Below, piece by piece: positions 9,540-17,594 of a DNA stretch of 64,000 bases. The position numbers were made by a program, and so were the translations under genes. How positions within the stretch are numbered: the stretch's first letter is position 1; each line of letters starts with the position of its first letter. The stretch covers positions 1 through 64,000 of the forward strand of contig JAQSDX010000013.1 of the NCBI GenBank assembly GCA_029946125.1. The letters run 5' to 3'. The notes under the pieces were generated by a model. The model worked only from the letters and a program-made list of their open reading frames with translations. It ran no database searches and was not told the DNA's origin. This DNA comes from Candidatus Methylobacter titanis. GTDB lineage: Bacteria; Pseudomonadota; Gammaproteobacteria; Methylococcales; Methylomonadaceae.

Positions 9540-9847
9540 TTCTGGTCTTAACTCCGTCCATTCTAGAAGCTGTTTAGTGACAGGTTAGTGACAGGTTTTT
9601 GAGGCAATGCAGACTTAGATAATAGCGGCATAAACCTAAAAAAACTGAGTAATACAATACAAATATGTCTAGCATAGAAGCTTTGTCTTTTTTAAACAAT
9701 TAGTGCAATTACCTATCAAAGAAACCTGTTATTGAGCTGAATGTCTTATATAAATACGATATGAAGTCGTGGATGGCAGTCTTTTTAAAGCCAATGATAG
9801 TAAAACCCGAGAATCTATGTTTAGTCGTACATGAGTTATATTGAATC
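9540..9847. other. AT-rich gap between EpsL and NRPS-GT genes
   Basis: No coding sequence is visible on either strand. An 11-bp unit, TTAGTGACAGG, is tandemly duplicated at 9574-9584 and 9585-9595, giving the in-frame stop just upstream of the NRPS start. The frame stays open for 16 codons above the annotated ATG (reading QLLEWTELRPE), but no condensation-domain N-terminus is present in any frame. I see no convincing promoter. Confidence 0.5.
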
Positions 9848-11089
9848 TTAAAAAGCCGCTTTTAAGTTAATTCCAGCCGATTTGGTTTCATAAGAGGCAA
9901 GCGGGTTATTAGAATCGCGTTTTTCGTAGCTCAGCATAGGACCAATACTGATGCTTTCCAATGGGTTATACATCACATTTAAGCCGATGTTGCTGACGTT
10001 GTCTGTTTGTTGCTCAGTGCCAACGGTGTTGCTGCGAGAGCCGCCCAGAAACTGTTGCTGTTGGTAGGACATGGGCAAATTCAGGGCAATTTTTGGGCTG
10101 GCCTGCCAGCTGAGGTTAAACCACATGCCTTGAGTTAGCACAAAGCTGGCAAAAAAGTTATCGGCTTGATAAATATCTCGTCTTGCGGACAGTCCTAATA
10201 ATGTTTTTTCGCTGACTCGCCAGTTTATATTAAGGTGAGCGACGATGTCGGCAAAATCGAGGCTACTGAAATTGTCAAAGTTTTGGTGTGTATAGCCGAC
10301 CAGTCCATCAATACGAGTTTTACTGTTAGCATGCCAATCGCCAGTCACGGCATAGTTCATTCGCGTGTAGGCATTATCCTGGGTGCTGCCGGAAGTTAAT
10401 TGGCGCTGCGGATACTTGCCGTCGGTTGCGAGTATTCGCAACCCCAAAGTGCTTTCGGTGGGGCTTAGGTACTGCAGGTTGAGCTCGGCATTATCTTCAG
10501 TATTATTGCTAAATTGTCGATTTTCATCGTCAAACTGCCTCTCTTCTCTAAAGAGACCAAATTTAATCTTGCCGTTGGGGTGAAACAGGTAACCGCCGTT
10601 GGCAAAGTAACGTTGATTGTTTTGCAAGTTGCCTACTAAGCTATTCAATTGACCAAAACTACCCAATGTTTGAATATTGGAGTATCCGATTTCGCCATCC
10701 AGATTATTCCCTACTTGCCAGTTCCATTGGGCTAGAGTGTCCCAGCCGGTGTAATCTAGGCTAGTGAGGTTTTGGAACCAGTTCTGGTTAGCGCTGGCTT
10801 TGATGATGAGGTGCTGCTTGCTGATTGTCCAGTCCATATCAAATCCGGCTGAAACCTGCTTAATAAAATCGCTTTTATCGCTTTGACCGGTAACCGATAC
10901 CGGATTGACATTATCGGATAGCCGTAAAAAATTGCTGTCGTATAGTAAGTTGGAGGCAACATAGGGTCTGATGGTATCGTCTGGCGATGCTACGGCATAA
11001 CTTTTATTAGGCAATACTCCGCTTATCAGCATCATGTAACATGGTAATAAGTAGCGATTTCTGATCGCATTGTTTTTGCTTAATTTCAT
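9848..11089 (-). CDS. epsL: EpsL-type outer-membrane beta-barrel protein
   Basis: A 413-residue protein with an N-terminal signal peptide (hydrophobic YLLPCYMMLISGV, cleavage probably after SYA). The mature start TIRPYVASNLLYDSNFLRLSDN is the signature opening of the EpsL family of XrtB/PEP-CTERM-associated exopolysaccharide proteins. Alternating amphipathic strands fill the rest, and the C-terminus ends in a strand with terminal Phe (SAGINLKAAF), as for outer-membrane barrels. It probably forms part of the export route or anchors EPS at the outer membrane; the biochemical role of the family is not established. It lies downstream of EpsG, separated by a 93-bp repeat. Confidence 0.8.
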   Translation of the reverse strand: MKLSKNNAIRNRYLLPCYMMLISGVLPNKSYAVASPDDTIRPYVASNLLYDSNFLRLSDNVNPVSVTGQSDKSDFIKQVSAGFDMDWTISKQHLIIKASANQNWFQNLTSLDYTGWDTLAQWNWQVGNNLDGEIGYSNIQTLGSFGQLNSLVGNLQNNQRYFANGGYLFHPNGKIKFGLFREERQFDDENRQFSNNTEDNAELNLQYLSPTESTLGLRILATDGKYPQRQLTSGSTQDNAYTRMNYAVTGDWHANSKTRIDGLVGYTHQNFDNFSSLDFADIVAHLNINWRVSEKTLLGLSARRDIYQADNFFASFVLTQGMWFNLSWQASPKIALNLPMSYQQQQFLGGSRSNTVGTEQQTDNVSNIGLNVMYNPLESISIGPMLSYEKRDSNNPLASYETKSAGINLKAAF

Positions 11090-11207
11090 AATTAATGATG
11101 ATGATAATTTGTTAACAATCTATAAAAAACATAATGTTACTATAGATTGTTAATATAGTTTATTTAATGTAATTAAGCAATCAGGTTTAATCTTTAGTTT
11201 TTAGTAT

Positions 11208-11300
11208 CTGATGTTATGCACCAACTACGAGCTATCAATAACCTAAGGTCGTTTTTTGTTTCGTAAGTTATTGATTTTTTATTTTCCTGCGTAACATCAG
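11208..11300 (-). repeat. 93-bp MITE-like repeat, copy 2
   Basis: Same length as and inverted relative to the copy at 1729-1821. Its ends are CTGATGTTATGCA and TGCGTAACATCAG, and the inner inverted repeat is ATCAATAACCTA near 11234 and TAAGTTATTGAT at 11264-11275. It sits in the gap between epsG and epsL. It has no coding capacity. Together the two copies bracket 9.4 kb carrying EpsL, the NRPS-GT fusion, the 44-residue ORF, the polymerase and the flippase. Confidence 0.7.
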
Positions 11301-11307
11301 TTAGTTT

Positions 11308-12180
11308 TTAAAAATCTGTTAGAACAGCGCCAACGCATTGACTGCCCGTGTCTTGCAATGCTTCTTTTAACAGTTGTAAATCATTCAACCTAGTTTTGTG
11401 TTGTCGCGCCACTAAAAGGGCGCCGCCACAATGTGAGGCGATAATTTGCGCATCAATCCCCTGTTCTGCCGATGGAGTATCGATCAGAATTACATCAAAC
11501 TGTGAGCGTAATTGATGTAAACAGGTTTTTAAGCCTCGGCTAATTAATTCGACCGGATTGGGCGGTACTGTGCCCGCAGGCAAGACCGATAAATCCCGGA
11601 AGCCTGGAATGCGTGTGACGCCAGTAAGATCAGCGCGGCCTGCTAACACGTCCGATAAGCCGTAAACGTTGTGTAGCTTGAATAACGCATGTTGCTGCGG
11701 CTGTCGTAGATCTGCATCAATTAGCAAGGTGCGCTCACCAAGCTGGGAAAAAACAATCGCTAAATTGGCCGCTATGTTACTACGCCCTTCACCCTGACGG
11801 GGACTGACCAGCGCTAAGGTTTTATGGGCGTCGAGAAACCAGCGTAGCATGAGTTGTCCACGTAAAGCTCGTAGCGCTTCCACTTGCGCACTAAAGGGCT
11901 GGTATGCTGCGATCAGTTCCCGGCTGAAATTCTCTTCACTTGCCGCTAGAAATGGGAAATCAAACTGCTGAGATAGGGCTTCTTGAATATCGTCATCAGT
12001 GATCAATCCTAATGCTTTCGCTGCTTCGCCAAAGCGTATGCCTTTCTGTTTTTGCAAAACGATAATACGTTCGGCATCGCCAACACTAATTTTTCCCGCA
12101 TCGAGAAACAAAGCCCCCATAGAAATAGGGCTTTCAGTTTTGACCATTCTTTTGTTAATTATAGCGTCTACTGCGTGCAT
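11308..12180 (-). CDS. epsG: EpsG-type chain-length ATPase (BY-kinase-like)
   Basis: A 290-residue cytoplasmic ATPase of the CpsD/EpsG group that partners the chain-length protein encoded just upstream. Residues about 20-85 form a small helical domain like the N-terminal domain of GspE (GKISVGDAERIIVLQKQKG). The MinD-like ATPase follows: a Walker A segment reading SPRQGEGRSNIAANLA, Walker A' LLIDADLRQP and Walker B VILIDTPS. The Walker A position usually held by lysine is arginine here. No tyrosine cluster is present at the C-terminus (GAVLTDF), so it may not autophosphorylate like Wzc or CpsD. A GGAG precedes the ATG at 12180 with good spacing. Expected role: control of polymer length with EpsF. 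Confidence 0.8.
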   Translation of the reverse strand: MHAVDAIINKRMVKTESPISMGALFLDAGKISVGDAERIIVLQKQKGIRFGEAAKALGLITDDDIQEALSQQFDFPFLAASEENFSRELIAAYQPFSAQVEALRALRGQLMLRWFLDAHKTLALVSPRQGEGRSNIAANLAIVFSQLGERTLLIDADLRQPQQHALFKLHNVYGLSDVLAGRADLTGVTRIPGFRDLSVLPAGTVPPNPVELISRGLKTCLHQLRSQFDVILIDTPSAEQGIDAQIIASHCGGALLVARQHKTRLNDLQLLKEALQDTGSQCVGAVLTDF

Positions 12181-12208
12181 TTATGCGCTCCTTCAATGGT
12201 TGTATCTT

Positions 12209-13621
12209 CTATTTGGTATTGTCACGATTAAACAGATGGGGCATTCGCGGTGACTTGGATGCCGATGTGGAAACAATAGCGAAAACAGGAATGGCCAATA
12301 ACTCCGAAATATCAAAAGCAGATCGCACCCGACGATCCATTATCTCGGTCAACAACGCCGCGCCCACTCCTAACATGCCACCCAAAAAAATAGACAGAAT
12401 CATGTTCAATAGCACTTTGGGCTTGGCGTGTTTTTGCGGCGCAAGGGCTGGATTAAGGACAGCAATATTGGTTTGGCTGATTTCGCTTTCCATACGGGTT
12501 TGTACCGCGCGTTGCATGGCGGCATCGTATGCCCGCTGAGCGTTTTCCACCTCACGGTTATAAACCGCTATTTCATCATGCTGTTTTTTTAGATGCAACA
12601 CCTTGGCTTTTTGTTCAGCCAAAGCATTGGCAACTATCCGGTCACGTTGATTGGAAGACGCGAGTCCACTGGTGATACTGCTTAACACCATTTTGATTTC
12701 AGACTGAGTTTTTTGTCGCAGGCTGTTCACTTCGGCTTTCGCTTGTTTGTACTGTGGGTGATTTATGTCAACTCGTTTGGACAATTCGGCAAAACTGGCT
12801 TCCGCTCGCGCTAATTCAGACTTAAGTGCTTGAATCAAAGGATTATTCAATACTTCCTGTAACGCTTCGGATGAACCGCCCTGTTTGATGGTAGTTGTCA
12901 GTAAATCTTTTCTGGATTGCAATTCGCTAGTCTGAACCTGACTTTCCAACAACTGCCGTGATAATTCAGACAGGCGAGAACTTTCCAAGTCAAGACGGTT
13001 ATCTGTCGCAACGATACCGTGCTGTTGTTGATAAGTAGATAGCACCGACTGCGCATGTTCCAGATGCTCTCGCAAGGTAGCCATTTGCGAGTCAAACCAG
13101 TCTGCAGTCAATTTGGCCGGTTGGGACTGCAATTCGATGCTGGTTTGTATATAGGCTTCGGCAAAGGCGTTGGCAATATTCGCGGCCGATTGCGGGTCGA
13201 TAGAGGTAGCGTCAATCTGTATCTGGTTGCTTTCGCGTGATGGCCTGATGTCCAGGTTTTTTTTCAGCAATAAATCCGCAATCCAGTCATTAATGTTGCC
13301 AGTACTCTTGGCTTTTGCAAAGTCTTCCTGTATTTGTGGGTCTTCGCTGAGCTTAAGCTTTTCCACTACTTTGCGCGCTACATTATGACTGGAAATTACA
13401 TCGACCTGTGTTGCTATATACCCTGGCATCAGTTGTACCGGCAAGGTCAGTCCCGTTACCGGATCGACACTGCGTTGATCGACTACTATTGATGTCGTGG
13501 CTAGGTATTGTTTGGGTAACAACAAACTCAACACCAAGGTTGTGATCACCGTCACCATTAATACTGATAGTGCGACTGATTTGCGCGACCAGAGGATGTT
13601 AATAAATTGTTGAAAGTTCAT
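12209..13621 (-). CDS. epsF: EpsF-type chain-length determinant (Wzz/PCP-2)
   Basis: The protein is 470 residues from the ATG at 13621, chosen because AAAGGA lies six bases upstream and the protein then opens with MNFQQFINILWSRK as in Wzz proteins; a longer frame reaches 13708. TM1 is at about residues 17-37 (LSVLMVTVITTLVLSLLLP). A large periplasmic part has extended coiled coil at about 170-370. TM2 near residue 420 (MILSIFLGGMLGVGAALL) contains the proline/glycine-rich tail region of polysaccharide co-polymerases. It acts in the inner membrane to set chain length and link polymerase to the export protein, and works with the separately encoded EpsG ATPase. The gene is downstream of epsE and 28 bases upstream of epsG. 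Confidence 0.85.
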   Translation of the reverse strand: MNFQQFINILWSRKSVALSVLMVTVITTLVLSLLLPKQYLATTSIVVDQRSVDPVTGLTLPVQLMPGYIATQVDVISSHNVARKVVEKLKLSEDPQIQEDFAKAKSTGNINDWIADLLLKKNLDIRPSRESNQIQIDATSIDPQSAANIANAFAEAYIQTSIELQSQPAKLTADWFDSQMATLREHLEHAQSVLSTYQQQHGIVATDNRLDLESSRLSELSRQLLESQVQTSELQSRKDLLTTTIKQGGSSEALQEVLNNPLIQALKSELARAEASFAELSKRVDINHPQYKQAKAEVNSLRQKTQSEIKMVLSSITSGLASSNQRDRIVANALAEQKAKVLHLKKQHDEIAVYNREVENAQRAYDAAMQRAVQTRMESEISQTNIAVLNPALAPQKHAKPKVLLNMILSIFLGGMLGVGAALLTEIMDRRVRSAFDISELLAIPVFAIVSTSASKSPRMPHLFNRDNTK

Positions 13622-13698
13622 ACTATTCCTTTGTTTTATTGATTTAATCTGGACAACCGGTAAGGGTGGTGCAAGAACATATTCCGGTTTGCAACATG

Positions 13699-14511
13699 TT
13701 AAAACCAACGCTCACTAACATAAATTACATCATCTTTTAATACGGTATCTTTCAATTCCACATCAGCTTCTTGTAAGGTGCCGTTTTCATCTTTACGTTT
13801 TATGACTATACCGTTTTCAGTGCCGCGTAGTGTCAGGCCGCCGCCGATCGATAAGGCCTTTAGCACCGTAATTCCCGGTTCAATACGATAACTACCCGGG
13901 CGCTGAACTTCGCCATAAATATAAAATAGCGGGGCCTTGGGTACGTATACCACATCGCCTTGGTGCATCTTAAATGGCGCGATACTTTCGGCGTCTTCCA
14001 GGTAAACGCGCAAATTCAGTTCCTGCCTTTGCGGCTTTCCGTTAACCGTTCGGGTAACCACGGCTTTATTGTCGCCCAATTCATCAATACCTTCGGCCAT
14101 GGCGATCAAATCGACGATTGAACTATCGGAATCCAGAGGATAGCGCCCCGGTGTTTTGACATGGCCCAGCACCGATACCTGTTGGCTGACATGTTCCAAC
14201 ACGGTGACGCTGACTTGAGCTTCGTGGATAAAACCGCCATTAATTAGACGCACTGCAATGGTTTCCTCCAACTCCATGCTCGATTTCCCCCTTGCATCGA
14301 GCTCGCCGATTAACGGAAAGTTAATTCTACCGTCGGACGAAACGCGGGTTTCAGTTCTTAAATCCTCATGACCGTACACAGAGATACGTAAAACATCATC
14401 AGGGCCAATGCTATTAGTGGCAATGCTTTGCTGCATAGGCAACAGTAGCAGAAAAACCACTAGCAACAGATAGCGTTTATCTAAACGCTGAAGTCTTTTG
14501 TTAGTATGCAT
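13699..14511 (-). CDS. epsE: EpsE-type polysaccharide export (OPX) protein
   Basis: A 270-residue exported protein with a signal peptide ([19 protein letters not shown]). A Poly_export domain (VLRISVYGHEDLRTETRVSSDGRINFPLIGEL, residues about 40-115) is followed by one or two SLBB repeats (VSVLGHVKTPGRYPL and YIYGEVQRPGSYRIEPG). Its length and domains match short Wza-like OPX proteins that build the periplasmic/outer-membrane export channel. There is no lipobox cysteine, so it is not an obvious lipoprotein, and no C-terminal amphipathic barrel helix, so the outer-membrane passage may need a partner such as EpsL. The start overlaps the end of the upstream phosphoglycosyltransferase gene by 11 bases. 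Confidence 0.85.
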   Translation of the reverse strand: MHTNKRLQRLDKRYLLLVVFLLLLPMQQSIATNSIGPDDVLRISVYGHEDLRTETRVSSDGRINFPLIGELDARGKSSMELEETIAVRLINGGFIHEAQVSVTVLEHVSQQVSVLGHVKTPGRYPLDSDSSIVDLIAMAEGIDELGDNKAVVTRTVNGKPQRQELNLRVYLEDAESIAPFKMHQGDVVYVPKAPLFYIYGEVQRPGSYRIEPGITVLKALSIGGGLTLRGTENGIVIKRKDENGTLQEADVELKDTVLKDDVIYVSERWF

Positions 14512-15691
14512 TTTTATCCTTGATTACTACGGCGATAGTTTTAAATATGATCACTAAGTCGAGAAATAATGACCAGTTGCGCAGGTAATCGAGATCGTGA
14601 TTAATCCGATCCTGCATTTTTTCGAGAATATCTGTTTCACCACGAAAACCGTTAACCTGAGCCCAGCCAGTGATGCCTGGTTTTACTTTATGCCTAATCA
14701 TGTAGCCTTTAATTAGACTGCGGTACATTTCATTATGACTGACAGCATGTGGTCTCGGGCCAACAATGCTCATACACCCCTGCAACACATTGATAAACTG
14801 CGGTAACTCATCCAGAGATGTTTTTCGCAGAAAATTGCCAAATCGGGTAATTCTCGGATCATTTCGCGTTGCCTGGTTAACGTGCTCTCCGTCTTCCAGT
14901 ACGGTCATGCTACGAAATTTATAAACCAGAATTTCTTTGCCGTCTAATCCATAACGACGCTGTTTGAATAATATCGGACCGTGTGAGCTGAGCTTTACGC
15001 CAATAGCAATCAACAGCATCAATGGAGCGATCAATAGCAAAATCGAGAGTGATAGCACTACATCGCTGATCCGTTTAATTTTACTGTTGATACCAACAAA
15101 CGGACTTTGGCACACAGCTACTATGGGAATGCCATTTATATTGCTGATGTTGGCCTGAATTAAATCAAACAAAAATATATCCGGCACAAAGTAAATCGAT
15201 GCGGTGGTATCACGCAAATCATCCAGTAGTGCCAGAATCCGCGGCTGTGCGGACATGGGTAAAGCGATATAAATATGCTGAACGTTATGGGCTTTAACAA
15301 ATTCGGCAGCTGTTGCAACGTTGCCTAGTAGTTTTTCCGGTTGTTGTTGGCTTTGTCCTGAAAAGCGTTTCTGCCAACGATCATCAAAAAAACCCATGAA
15401 GTTCACTCCCAGCGACGGGTTTTGCTTAAATTTGTAGGCGAGTTCATTACTTAAGCTACTAAATCCGATAATGACTGCTCGGGACGCTTCATTCTGGGTA
15501 AATGACCATTGATGTTGAAATAAGTTAACCACAGATTTCTTCCATAAGGGTTTTATGTTGGATTCAAATCCCATGCTATTTCCTAAACAATTCAAATTCC
15601 ATGTCGAACTCTCTTTTCCTGTGTGGTAATGATCAATGCTGATAGGTGCGAGTGGGCTTACAGACGACAAACTCGCTTTAATAGATTCCAT
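14501..15691 (-). CDS. epsB: Undecaprenyl-phosphate sugar phosphotransferase, N-terminally short
   Basis: The protein is 396 residues from the ATG at 15691, chosen for the AGGAG six bases upstream; the frame stays open to 15730. The catalytic half is that of WcaJ/EpsB-type polyprenyl phosphoglycosyltransferases: a membrane segment at about 225-248 (VVLSLSILLLIAPLMLLIAI), then SHGPILFKQRRYGLDGK, KFRSMTV, RKTSLDELPQF, GPRP and KPGITGWAQV. It transfers the first sugar phosphate to undecaprenyl phosphate. The nucleotide-binding-like middle domain (RAVIIGFSSLSNELAYKF) is present. The four N-terminal membrane helices usual in full-length relatives are missing; those helices are not needed for catalysis in characterised members. 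It is the first gene of the EPS operon. Confidence 0.85.
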   Translation of the reverse strand: MESIKASLSSVSPLAPISIDHYHTGKESSTWNLNCLGNSMGFESNIKPLWKKSVVNLFQHQWSFTQNEASRAVIIGFSSLSNELAYKFKQNPSLGVNFMGFFDDRWQKRFSGQSQQQPEKLLGNVATAAEFVKAHNVQHIYIALPMSAQPRILALLDDLRDTTASIYFVPDIFLFDLIQANISNINGIPIVAVCQSPFVGINSKIKRISDVVLSLSILLLIAPLMLLIAIGVKLSSHGPILFKQRRYGLDGKEILVYKFRSMTVLEDGEHVNQATRNDPRITRFGNFLRKTSLDELPQFINVLQGCMSIVGPRPHAVSHNEMYRSLIKGYMIRHKVKPGITGWAQVNGFRGETDILEKMQDRINHDLDYLRNWSLFLDLVIIFKTIAVVIKDKNAY

Positions 15692-15988
15692 GATAACTCC
15701 TAAAAAGGTTATGAAAAAATCGCCCTGCATAGGCCAACTAATTTAAAATAGGCTTGGACTGCAATCTAAGCAACGGTTCCATTTCAGACATGATGCAAAA
15801 TATCCCTATTTATCCTAGAAAAATCGATTGGAAAGATAGAAACGCTTTTAGAATATAGGAAGTGAATAATTTGTACAATTAGTAAAAACACCTAACGGCC
15901 GACATATGCTTGAGTTTTTTGGTTTGGCATGAACAACACGGAAGCGCTGAAGCTTTTCCGGTTTTTTCGGAAAGAGGCTTATATTGGG

Positions 15989-16040
15989 TTTTGAGGGGAT
16001 ACAGGGATGATAAAATTTAGATTTCATCATCCCCTCAAAA
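15989..16040. promoter_or_regulatory. Overlapping competing hairpins upstream of fhcB
   Basis: TTTTGAGGGGAT at 15989-16000 pairs perfectly with ATCCCCTCAAAA at 16029-16040. Inside, GGGATGAT at 16004-16011 pairs with ATCATCCC at 16026-16033. The two right arms overlap, so only one hairpin can form at a time. Neither is followed by a T tract. It may be a regulatory leader or a protein-binding site; function unknown. Confidence 0.45.
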
Positions 16041-16184
16041 ATTAAAAACTTGAATATCGAATGGCACTTTCATGACAATCATAATGCATTTAAACCCAGC
16101 ATTTTAGCTAGTCGTCAATGTGTAACTTCTCATATAGGCGCTTGATTGAGGGAGATGCTAAGGTTGTACGAATAGAGGTCATCT

Positions 16185-16208
16185 GTCACAATAACGCCAC
16201 ATTGTGAC
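16185..16208. promoter_or_regulatory. Perfect inverted repeat in fhcB 5' region
   Basis: GTCACAAT at 16185-16192 and ATTGTGAC at 16201-16208 form a perfect 8-bp inverted repeat with an 8-base spacer, ending 18 bases before the fhcB ATG and just before its AAAGGA. The size and symmetry suit a dimeric repressor or activator operator. The regulator is not in the window. Confidence 0.45.
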
Positions 16209-16226
16209 TCATAAAAGGACAGCTCC

Positions 16227-17486
16227 ATGGCTGAGATAACTGAAGTACCTAGCCCTTTTTGCGGTATCGGCACCGATGACCTGACTATTCAGGTTGATGG
16301 TGTACTGCTTAAGGTGGTTAAAAACGGCTGTGCGGTTAATACGCCTGCTTTTGAGCAGGCTATTACCGATATTCGTCCAAGAGTCGATGGCAAGGAAGTC
16401 GGTCTGGATGTAGCCGTGACTAAGGCTGCAGCGTTATTAAAAGATACTAATCTACCGGTTATCGGCGGCTGTGCTACTGATGTGAACGGCATGCGGGCGT
16501 TGTTGGCCTTGGCTGACCGTAGCGGCGCGGTGGTTGATAACATGAATTTTACCGGTGCGCGGAATAATTTTCTGGCTTTGCAGGATTCCGGCTGGATGAA
16601 TACCACGTTGGCGGAAGTAAAAAACCGTTGCGATTTGTTGCTGGTGGTTGGTGTCGATCTGGAAGGCTTTTCGCCGCGCTTTTTTGAGCGTTATCTATGG
16701 AATGAAGAATCCATGTTTCTGGAAGATACCGGCAAGCGCGAGGTTATTTACCTAGGCAAAGCGCCTTCCGGTAACGCTTCCACTTCGCCTAGTGGCCAAA
16801 AGGCACTGGTTTTTGAATGCGCAAATGAAGACTTGCCGGATGTGGTCGCGGTATTAAGGGCGCAGGTCAAAGGCAATCCGATTCGGGTCGATTCAGTTGG
16901 CGGTATTGCGGTGGCCGATTTGCAGGCTATTGCCGACAAATTACTAGCGGCCCGCTACAGCGTCGTGACCTGGGCAGCCGACGCGTTGGCCTACAGTCAG
17001 GCCGAATTGACGGTGCAGACCATTTCTGAAATGGTTAAGGATATTAACAATCAGAATACCCGTAGTTCCGGTTTGCCGTTAGGCGGCAAAGAAGGCGATC
17101 AGACCGCTAATCAGGTTTGCGGGTGGACCACCGGTTATCCGGCGCGTACCCGTTTTTCCAGTGGCTATCCTGAATATGATCCCTTTTTGAATGACACCAA
17201 TTTGTTGTTGGCCAATGGCGAGGCAGATGCTTTGGTATGGGTTCAGGCGTTTAATGCCAAAGCAGCTCCACCGGTAACAAGTTTGCCGACTATTGTATTG
17301 GGTCGTTCGGGGATGACCTTTGCCAAAGAGCCGGATGTGTTTATCCCTATCGGTACGCCGGGTATTGATCATGCCGGCCACGCTTATCGTATGGATAACG
17401 TGATTGCGATACGGTTGAAAAAATTGCGCGAATCCGGTCTACCTAGTACGTTTGACGTGCTGAATGCCATTGAACAAGCTTTGTAG
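16227..17486 (+). CDS. fhcB: Formyltransferase/hydrolase complex subunit B
   Basis: A 419-residue homologue of formylmethanofuran dehydrogenase subunit B, here the B subunit of the Fhc complex of methylotrophic bacteria. Fhc releases formate from formyl groups carried by methanofuran, the last step of tetrahydromethanopterin-linked formaldehyde oxidation in the cytoplasm. The start CGIGTDDLTIQVDG, the middle GGCATDVNGMRALLALADRSGAVVD and the region QVCGWTTGYPARTRFSSGYPEYDP fit the family. The archaeal FwdB/FmdB has a molybdenum or tungsten cofactor and iron-sulfur ligands; bacterial FhcB is shorter and catalytically reduced, and I see no cysteine cluster. AAAGGA precedes the ATG. First gene of the fhcB-A-(orf)-D-C operon. 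Confidence 0.9.
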   Translation: MAEITEVPSPFCGIGTDDLTIQVDGVLLKVVKNGCAVNTPAFEQAITDIRPRVDGKEVGLDVAVTKAAALLKDTNLPVIGGCATDVNGMRALLALADRSGAVVDNMNFTGARNNFLALQDSGWMNTTLAEVKNRCDLLLVVGVDLEGFSPRFFERYLWNEESMFLEDTGKREVIYLGKAPSGNASTSPSGQKALVFECANEDLPDVVAVLRAQVKGNPIRVDSVGGIAVADLQAIADKLLAARYSVVTWAADALAYSQAELTVQTISEMVKDINNQNTRSSGLPLGGKEGDQTANQVCGWTTGYPARTRFSSGYPEYDPFLNDTNLLLANGEADALVWVQAFNAKAAPPVTSLPTIVLGRSGMTFAKEPDVFIPIGTPGIDHAGHAYRMDNVIAIRLKKLRESGLPSTFDVLNAIEQAL

Positions 17487-17594
17487 GCAGAAATATGCGC
17501 TTCGGCAATTGCTCTTGCATTGCTCTATTACAGGCCATCGATGGCCTTAGGCAATTTCTGTACTCATTACATCCATGTAACTCGGAAAAATAGT

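Larger units (their letters stand above)
15692..16226. other. Divergent control region between EPS and fhc operons
   Basis: A 535-bp region without a gene, expected to hold promoters for both the leftward EPS operon and the rightward fhc operon. Three inverted repeats stand out and are listed separately: the long and short competing hairpins at 15989-16040 and the 8-bp perfect inverted repeat at 16185-16208. No sigma-70 box pair is clear enough to name. A weak TTGATT at about 16142 is followed by TACGAA downstream. Confidence 0.5.

Noticed and set aside
9540-9847. Possible frameshifted N-terminal half of the NRPS condensation domain
   Set aside because: No C-domain motif appears in any minus-strand frame, the region is AT-rich, and only about 300 bases are available for what would need about 500.
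15848-16030. 60-codon minus-strand frame in the EPS-fhc gap
   Set aside because: It spans the hairpin region, has no ribosome site and no recognisable product.
15692-16226. c-di-GMP or other known riboswitch upstream of the EPS operon
   Set aside because: I found no known aptamer consensus; only the competing hairpins are reported.
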